Shown: piece by piece, positions 60,377 to 64,000 of the stretch
Layout: every line of letters starts with the position of its first letter
How positions within the stretch are numbered: the stretch's first letter is position 1
Origin: Companilactobacillus nantensis DSM 16982
GTDB lineage: Bacteria; Bacillota; Bacilli; Lactobacillales; Lactobacillaceae
Length of the DNA: 64,000 nucleotides
Direction: 5' to 3'
Assembly (NCBI RefSeq): GCF_001435815.1
Contig: NZ_AZFV01000006.1
Location: 1-64,000 of the forward strand
Translations under genes and position numbers: made by a program
The notes under the pieces: generated by a model
The model's input: the letters and a program-made list of their open reading frames with translations, nothing else
What the model was told of the DNA's origin: nothing
Databases searched by the model: none

Positions 60377-61351
60377 CTATTGACTATCTATCGCTGGCAT
60401 TTTATCAGCTATTGCTTGAACACCCTGTTTTTGCTCATCAGTTGAATAATATTTATTTTCCAATTCACTCAATTGAATATCATGTTTAAGTAAAGGTGCG
60501 TCGGCAGTCGATTGTCCACCGCTGTAATCCTTGGTGTAGTAACTTACAGTATTACCATTAATTTCATATCCAACCGTAGTGACTGCTGTTCCAATCCCAA
60601 TCCAATAATTACCACCATCCGTATAAATACCTAATGGTTCTTTAGAAACATCATCTCCTGGAAAAACTAATTGATGAACCATAACTCCAACCATTTTAGG
60701 GTCAGTCGTTAATTGTCCAGTTTTACTTTGAGAGGTTGTCTGACTACTTGTTTCATCGGAGTCGACTGTTGCTTTTTTGCCAGCCACAATATCATCAAAA
60801 CCAGATTTTAATTTAGTATTTCCAGTTTCAATCAAATTTGGTGTTCCATTGGTGCTTTGATCAACTAAAACTATTGGTTGATCATTATGAAAGGCAAAAA
60901 AGTAGGTAATATGATTTGGCAGTGGTGGTACTACGCCGTTATAGTTGTAAATTGCGACAACATCATATTCATTCGTACCTTTACCGTCCTTACTCCAATC
61001 AATTGACGCATTAGCGCCCTCAACTGTGACCCTCGATAAATCATCTGGATATACCATTCCAGTTGAAATTTTCAAAGAATTCTTTCCATCATATTTAACA
61101 TATGACTGCTTCATTGTAGGACCCCATTGATCCATAAAGGCCTCCAATTGATTATCTTTGGTGCTATCCCAAAGAGTATCGGACTTTTTTGTACTTTCTT
61201 TGGGTTGATTACTCTTCTTGCGCTTTACGACAGTCTTAGTTGTTTTTTGACTATTAGAACTTTGTTTACTTGGTTCTTGATTTCCACAGCCAGAAACAAC
61301 CAATACACTTGCCAATAATAGCGTAGCTAATCCAATTTTCTTCACACGCAT
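60377..61351 (-). CDS. Lipoprotein with DUF4767 domain
   Basis: 324 residues. Lipobox VVSGC at residue 22, a Ser/Lys-rich linker (about 25-60), then a DUF4767-type domain starting LWDSTKDNQLEAFMDQWGP (about 60-190) and a second, diverged part. Function unknown. It lies on the outer face of the membrane. Single gene. Confidence 0.82.
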   Translation of the reverse strand: MRVKKIGLATLLLASVLVVSGCGNQEPSKQSSNSQKTTKTVVKRKKSNQPKESTKKSDTLWDSTKDNQLEAFMDQWGPTMKQSYVKYDGKNSLKISTGMVYPDDLSRVTVEGANASIDWSKDGKGTNEYDVVAIYNYNGVVPPLPNHITYFFAFHNDQPIVLVDQSTNGTPNLIETGNTKLKSGFDDIVAGKKATVDSDETSSQTTSQSKTGQLTTDPKMVGVMVHQLVFPGDDVSKEPLGIYTDGGNYWIGIGTAVTTVGYEINGNTVSYYTKDYSGGQSTADAPLLKHDIQLSELENKYYSTDEQKQGVQAIADKMPAIDSQ

Positions 61352-61553
61352 CCCCCACCTTTTCTATGATTAAATTAATTCCCTAATAAAAGAGATTATC
61401 TTTAATCTCGTATACAATCTGTATTATACGACAATTTTTTTATAAATTTCGTCCAAAAAAATAAAATATAAAAAGTAAAATTATTATTTGTAATTAGTCC
61501 CTTTTGGCACAATTAATTCCAATAAATTTTTGCTAATTAAGTTTCTCTCAAAA

Positions 61554-61603
61554 TTAAAAAAGGCAATCTTTTAACTCAAATGGGTCAAAAGATTGCCTTA
61601 ATT
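61554..61603 (-). terminator. Terminator of the coiled-coil membrane protein gene
   Basis: AAGGCAATCTTTT pairs with AAAAGATTGCCTT, with an inner AC/GT, and a T-rich minus-strand tail. Confidence 0.85.
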
Positions 61604-61607
61604 AGTT

Positions 61608-62753
61608 TTATGCACTTTGTTCATTATAATAAACTGGATTATTGTATACCCTATTTTGATAGGCCAACTCTTGACACGATTTTCTCATTTCTTCCAGCTG
61701 TTCCTTATGAAATCTCTTTGCTTGAAACATTTGCATGCCTTGATTGGCTGCAACTACAGTTAATTTACGGTTAACTGCTTGTCCTTCTTTTTCAATATTC
61801 GTTGCTAATTCCTTAATACTGTTCTTAATAGTAACTACATTTTTATTTAAAACATTCAAAATATTTAATTCTTGGTCTTGATTATGAATCATTTGTTCTT
61901 GATTAGAAATGATATGCTCCTGGTTTTTAGTTTGACGTTTCATTTCATCAAATTGTTTCTGTTGAATGCTTTCTTGTGCCATGATTTGAACACAATCTTT
62001 CCAGTTATCTGCTTGTCCTGAATCTAATAAATCTAGTGATTTTTTTACTGAAACATTATCCTCAAATTTAGAAGGTAGCAGTGCATAATTATTAAAATCA
62101 ATTTCATTTAACTCATTTAAGCATTTTCTAGTGGTTTCCTTTGCCTGTTCTATCAATTTGATATTTTCCGAGTGATTACAAAACTCCTCAAATGCAGCTG
62201 ACCACGCTTCCGCTTCTGCATTTTTAACAAGTCCCTCATACTGATTAAGAAAATTGGTTGCTATATTTATAGATTCTTTGAGCTGTTCTCGATGCTTATC
62301 TACCCCGGTTGCTTGGATTGTTTTAATTTCAAACCAAATAAAGAAGAACGATCCCAAAATTGCCAATGGAAAAAAACGAGATATTATCCAAAAAACAATT
62401 ATTGCGATAGCCCCTCCTGATAACATTTGTTTGACATTATCTTTTTCAGGATCAATCAAACCTTCTTCGAATTTTACTTTTTTGTCCAGTTTACGAGCTT
62501 TTTTGGCAGCCGTTTCATACTGTTCCTGTAATTCGAAGATTCTTTGTTTATAATGACTAGAGCTTCCCATAATCTGTGTTTCAAAATCATCTGTGCTTTT
62601 ACCAAATTTATGTGCAATTTCATTGTAGGCATCATGCACATATACATCACCTTCAACTAAAGTATATAGCTTGGCATATTGATTAAAATTATCGAATAAG
62701 TTCTGCAATATACCGCGTAACTCTTCACGTTCCATATCGTAAACTTTTTTCAT
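61608..62753 (-). CDS. Coiled-coil membrane protein of unknown function
   Basis: 381 residues. An N-terminal helical domain (about 1-110), two close membrane helices (about 113-150, GGAIAIIVFWIISRFFPLAI), then long coiled-coil-like segments rich in Gln, Glu and Lys (about 155-350, including QNQEHIISNQEQMIHNQDQE type repeats). No catalytic motif recognised. The start ATG 62753 is followed by further possible Met starts at residue 7. It may be a phage- or surface-related scaffold; this is only a guess. Confidence 0.6.
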   Translation of the reverse strand: MKKVYDMEREELRGILQNLFDNFNQYAKLYTLVEGDVYVHDAYNEIAHKFGKSTDDFETQIMGSSSHYKQRIFELQEQYETAAKKARKLDKKVKFEEGLIDPEKDNVKQMLSGGAIAIIVFWIISRFFPLAILGSFFFIWFEIKTIQATGVDKHREQLKESINIATNFLNQYEGLVKNAEAEAWSAAFEEFCNHSENIKLIEQAKETTRKCLNELNEIDFNNYALLPSKFEDNVSVKKSLDLLDSGQADNWKDCVQIMAQESIQQKQFDEMKRQTKNQEHIISNQEQMIHNQDQELNILNVLNKNVVTIKNSIKELATNIEKEGQAVNRKLTVVAANQGMQMFQAKRFHKEQLEEMRKSCQELAYQNRVYNNPVYYNEQSA

Positions 62754-63005
62754 ATACTCATCCCCGATTCATTACTTTTTGATACTTTTGACATCTAATT
62801 TAAGAATCTCAACACAAAAAAATTGCCAAAAATAAATCCCTTCAAATCCATTTAATCCCATAATTAGTATTTTATCCTTTAATCAAATATCGATTTGATT
62901 ATACAACTTTTTACAAAAATTCAGAACATTATTCATGTCTATTGAGTTATGGACTCGGCAGACCATTCAACTCAAAAATATGGTTCAAATCCTTTAATAT
63001 AAATC

Positions 63006-63037
63006 AAAAAAGACTGAAAAATTTTTCCAGTCTTTTT
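63006..63037 (-). terminator. Terminator of the alpha-amylase gene
   Basis: AAAAAGACTG, 10-nt loop, CAGTCTTTTT, 23-54 nt past the stop at 63060. Confidence 0.85.
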
Positions 63038-63059
63038 AAATATTTAAATTTAATTTTTT

Positions 63060-64000
63060 CTAAAACTTCTCAATAACCTTAAATTCACCATGTTCCAAAC
63101 TTTTCCCAGTCAAATATTTCTTAACCGCCACTGCCAAATCAGATGGAACAACTTCAAGCATCATATCATTCGCATTTATTTGTCGTTGATTAGAGGAAGT
63201 ATTTAAAACAACCAATAATTTCTTTTCACCTTGCCAATAAACGTAGCCCACACCATAACTATCAAAATAAAATGGTGCGAAGTCAGCTCCATCGATCCAT
63301 TGATGTTGAAAACGCCAGTGATACCACTGTTCAACAAATTGTTGTAAATTGACATCTAGCTTATCCCAAGGGAAAAAGGCTCGGTTATTCGGATCTTTAC
63401 CTCCCATCAAGCCTGTTTCATCCCCGTAATAAACACAAGGTACTCCGGGCAAGGTAAATAGCATCCCAAATGCTTGTTGCAGCCAGTCCCGGTTGCCATG
63501 TAATTTAGTCAAAATTCTCGTCGTATCGTGGCTACCAATATTATTGAAATTATATTTAAAAACAGTTGGTGGATAGTTCTCTTTCAGTGTCATTAACTCC
63601 AGCCACCATTCCGATGGCTTCAAGTCTCCCGTCAACACCCGAATAATCAACTTACGCAACGGATAATTCATTACAGCCTGTAACATTTCGCCTTCCAAAT
63701 AATGACGACGTTTACCGTAGGCTACTTTGTGTGAAGCATCTTCCCAAACTTCACCAATCAAAATTCGATCTGGATACTTATCAAGTGCTTGGCGAATTCC
63801 CATAATAAAATCATCTGGCAATTCATCAGCCACATCCAAACGCCAACCATCAACGCCACGTGCTGTCCAATAATCAATAACTGAATCATCATTACCATAA
63901 ATAAAGTTTTGATAATCAACATTATTTTTATTTACGGTTGGCAAATCAGTCACACCCCACCAGCTGTCATATTCTTGCGGATACTTAGTGAAAGTAAACC
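63060..64000 (-). CDS. Alpha-amylase family glycoside hydrolase (neopullulanase/maltogenic amylase-like), 5' part outside window
   Basis: About 313 codons visible; the frame is open to the right edge, so the N-terminus is missing. GH13 features are in order: the nucleophile Asp in VDGWRLDVADEL, acid/base Glu in ILIGEVWEDAS and the Asp in NNIGSHDTTRIL, with YDSWWGVTDLP upstream of the first. The mode of action on alpha-glucans or cyclodextrins is inferred from resemblance to neopullulanase and maltogenic amylase. The C-terminal beta domain is complete. Confidence 0.88.
   Translation of the reverse strand, partial: FTFTKYPQEYDSWWGVTDLPTVNKNNVDYQNFIYGNDDSVIDYWTARGVDGWRLDVADELPDDFIMGIRQALDKYPDRILIGEVWEDASHKVAYGKRRHYLEGEMLQAVMNYPLRKLIIRVLTGDLKPSEWWLELMTLKENYPPTVFKYNFNNIGSHDTTRILTKLHGNRDWLQQAFGMLFTLPGVPCVYYGDETGLMGGKDPNNRAFFPWDKLDVNLQQFVEQWYHWRFQHQWIDGADFAPFYFDSYGVGYVYWQGEKKLLVVLNTSSNQRQINANDMMLEVVPSDLAVAVKKYLTGKSLEHGEFKVIEKF

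Noticed and set aside
62754-63059. Gene or RNA in the 306-bp gap before the amylase gene
   Set aside because: Apart from the amylase terminator and a weak TTGAGTT/AACTCAA pair near 62942-62977, nothing structured or coding was seen.

Overview
The window looks like a chromosomal segment of a low-GC Gram-positive lactic acid bacterium of the Lactobacillaceae, most like Companilactobacillus or a close relative. The reasons are the AT-rich sequence, strong GGAGG/GGGGG ribosome sites, PepN, a proline iminopeptidase, AsnA under a T-box leader, WxL-domain surface proteins, and a local family of secreted SLAP-like proteins, several with CAP domains. The genus is an inference. No rRNA or tRNA gene, CRISPR array or insertion sequence was seen.

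Layout. 1-7.2 kb: the 5' part of a repetitive secreted surface protein, a MocR regulator divergent from a LysE-type exporter, a GT-C-like membrane protein, and a LysR regulator divergent from a GNAT acetyltransferase. 7.3-8.7 kb: asparagine T-box and asnA. 8.9-18.8 kb: an accessory block holding a type I restriction-modification operon (hsdR-hsdM-hsdS), a tyrosine recombinase, a second promoterless hsdS cassette in opposite orientation, and a Fic protein followed by an unusual array of 33-bp palindromes. 18.9-24.2 kb: LiaF-like/LytTR pair, zinc-ribbon protein, Bax-inhibitor-1-like protein, and a manganese-type ABC transporter. 24.3-24.7 kb: a four-way-junction (cloverleaf) sequence element and the first copy of an intergenic hairpin repeat. 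24.7-32 kb: two WxL/L-type lectin paralogues and PepN. 32.2-37.1 kb: DUF4143-type ATPase behind three palindromes, an ABC-2 export system, a broken and an intact nitroreductase. 37.2-46.3 kb: a redox and stress neighbourhood (LysR regulators, alcohol dehydrogenase, SDR/NmrA enzymes, aldo-keto reductase, cytochrome b5-like protein, acetyltransferase, nucleotide hydrolase). 46.3-49.8 kb: four tandem secreted SLAP/CAP proteins. 49.8-58.5 kb: mixed oxidoreductases, a beta-lactamase-like serine hydrolase, a small protein behind an FNR-type promoter, HigA-like regulator, a split AraC/GyrI regulator, PepI and a MerR-type promoter. 58.5-64 kb: two more SLAP/CAP genes, a DUF4767 lipoprotein, a coiled-coil membrane protein and the 3' part of an alpha-amylase family gene.

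How parts work together. The two hsdS genes share three in-frame inverted sequence blocks around a recombinase gene. That is the arrangement of a phase-variable type I methylation system, able to exchange target-recognition domains and so change the genome-wide methylation pattern. Three distant promoters for oxidoreductase-type genes share an ATAAG-N5-CTTAT dyad and may form a small regulon of the LysR protein at 37.7 kb. Four intergenic copies of a hairpin element keep a constant loop while their stems change in a compensatory way.

The least explained structures are the cloverleaf element at 24386-24533, the covarying hairpin family, the 51-bp-period palindrome array near fic, and the 39-bp-spaced palindromes upstream of the DUF4143 ATPase. 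All coordinates and motifs were read by eye; no database search was run.
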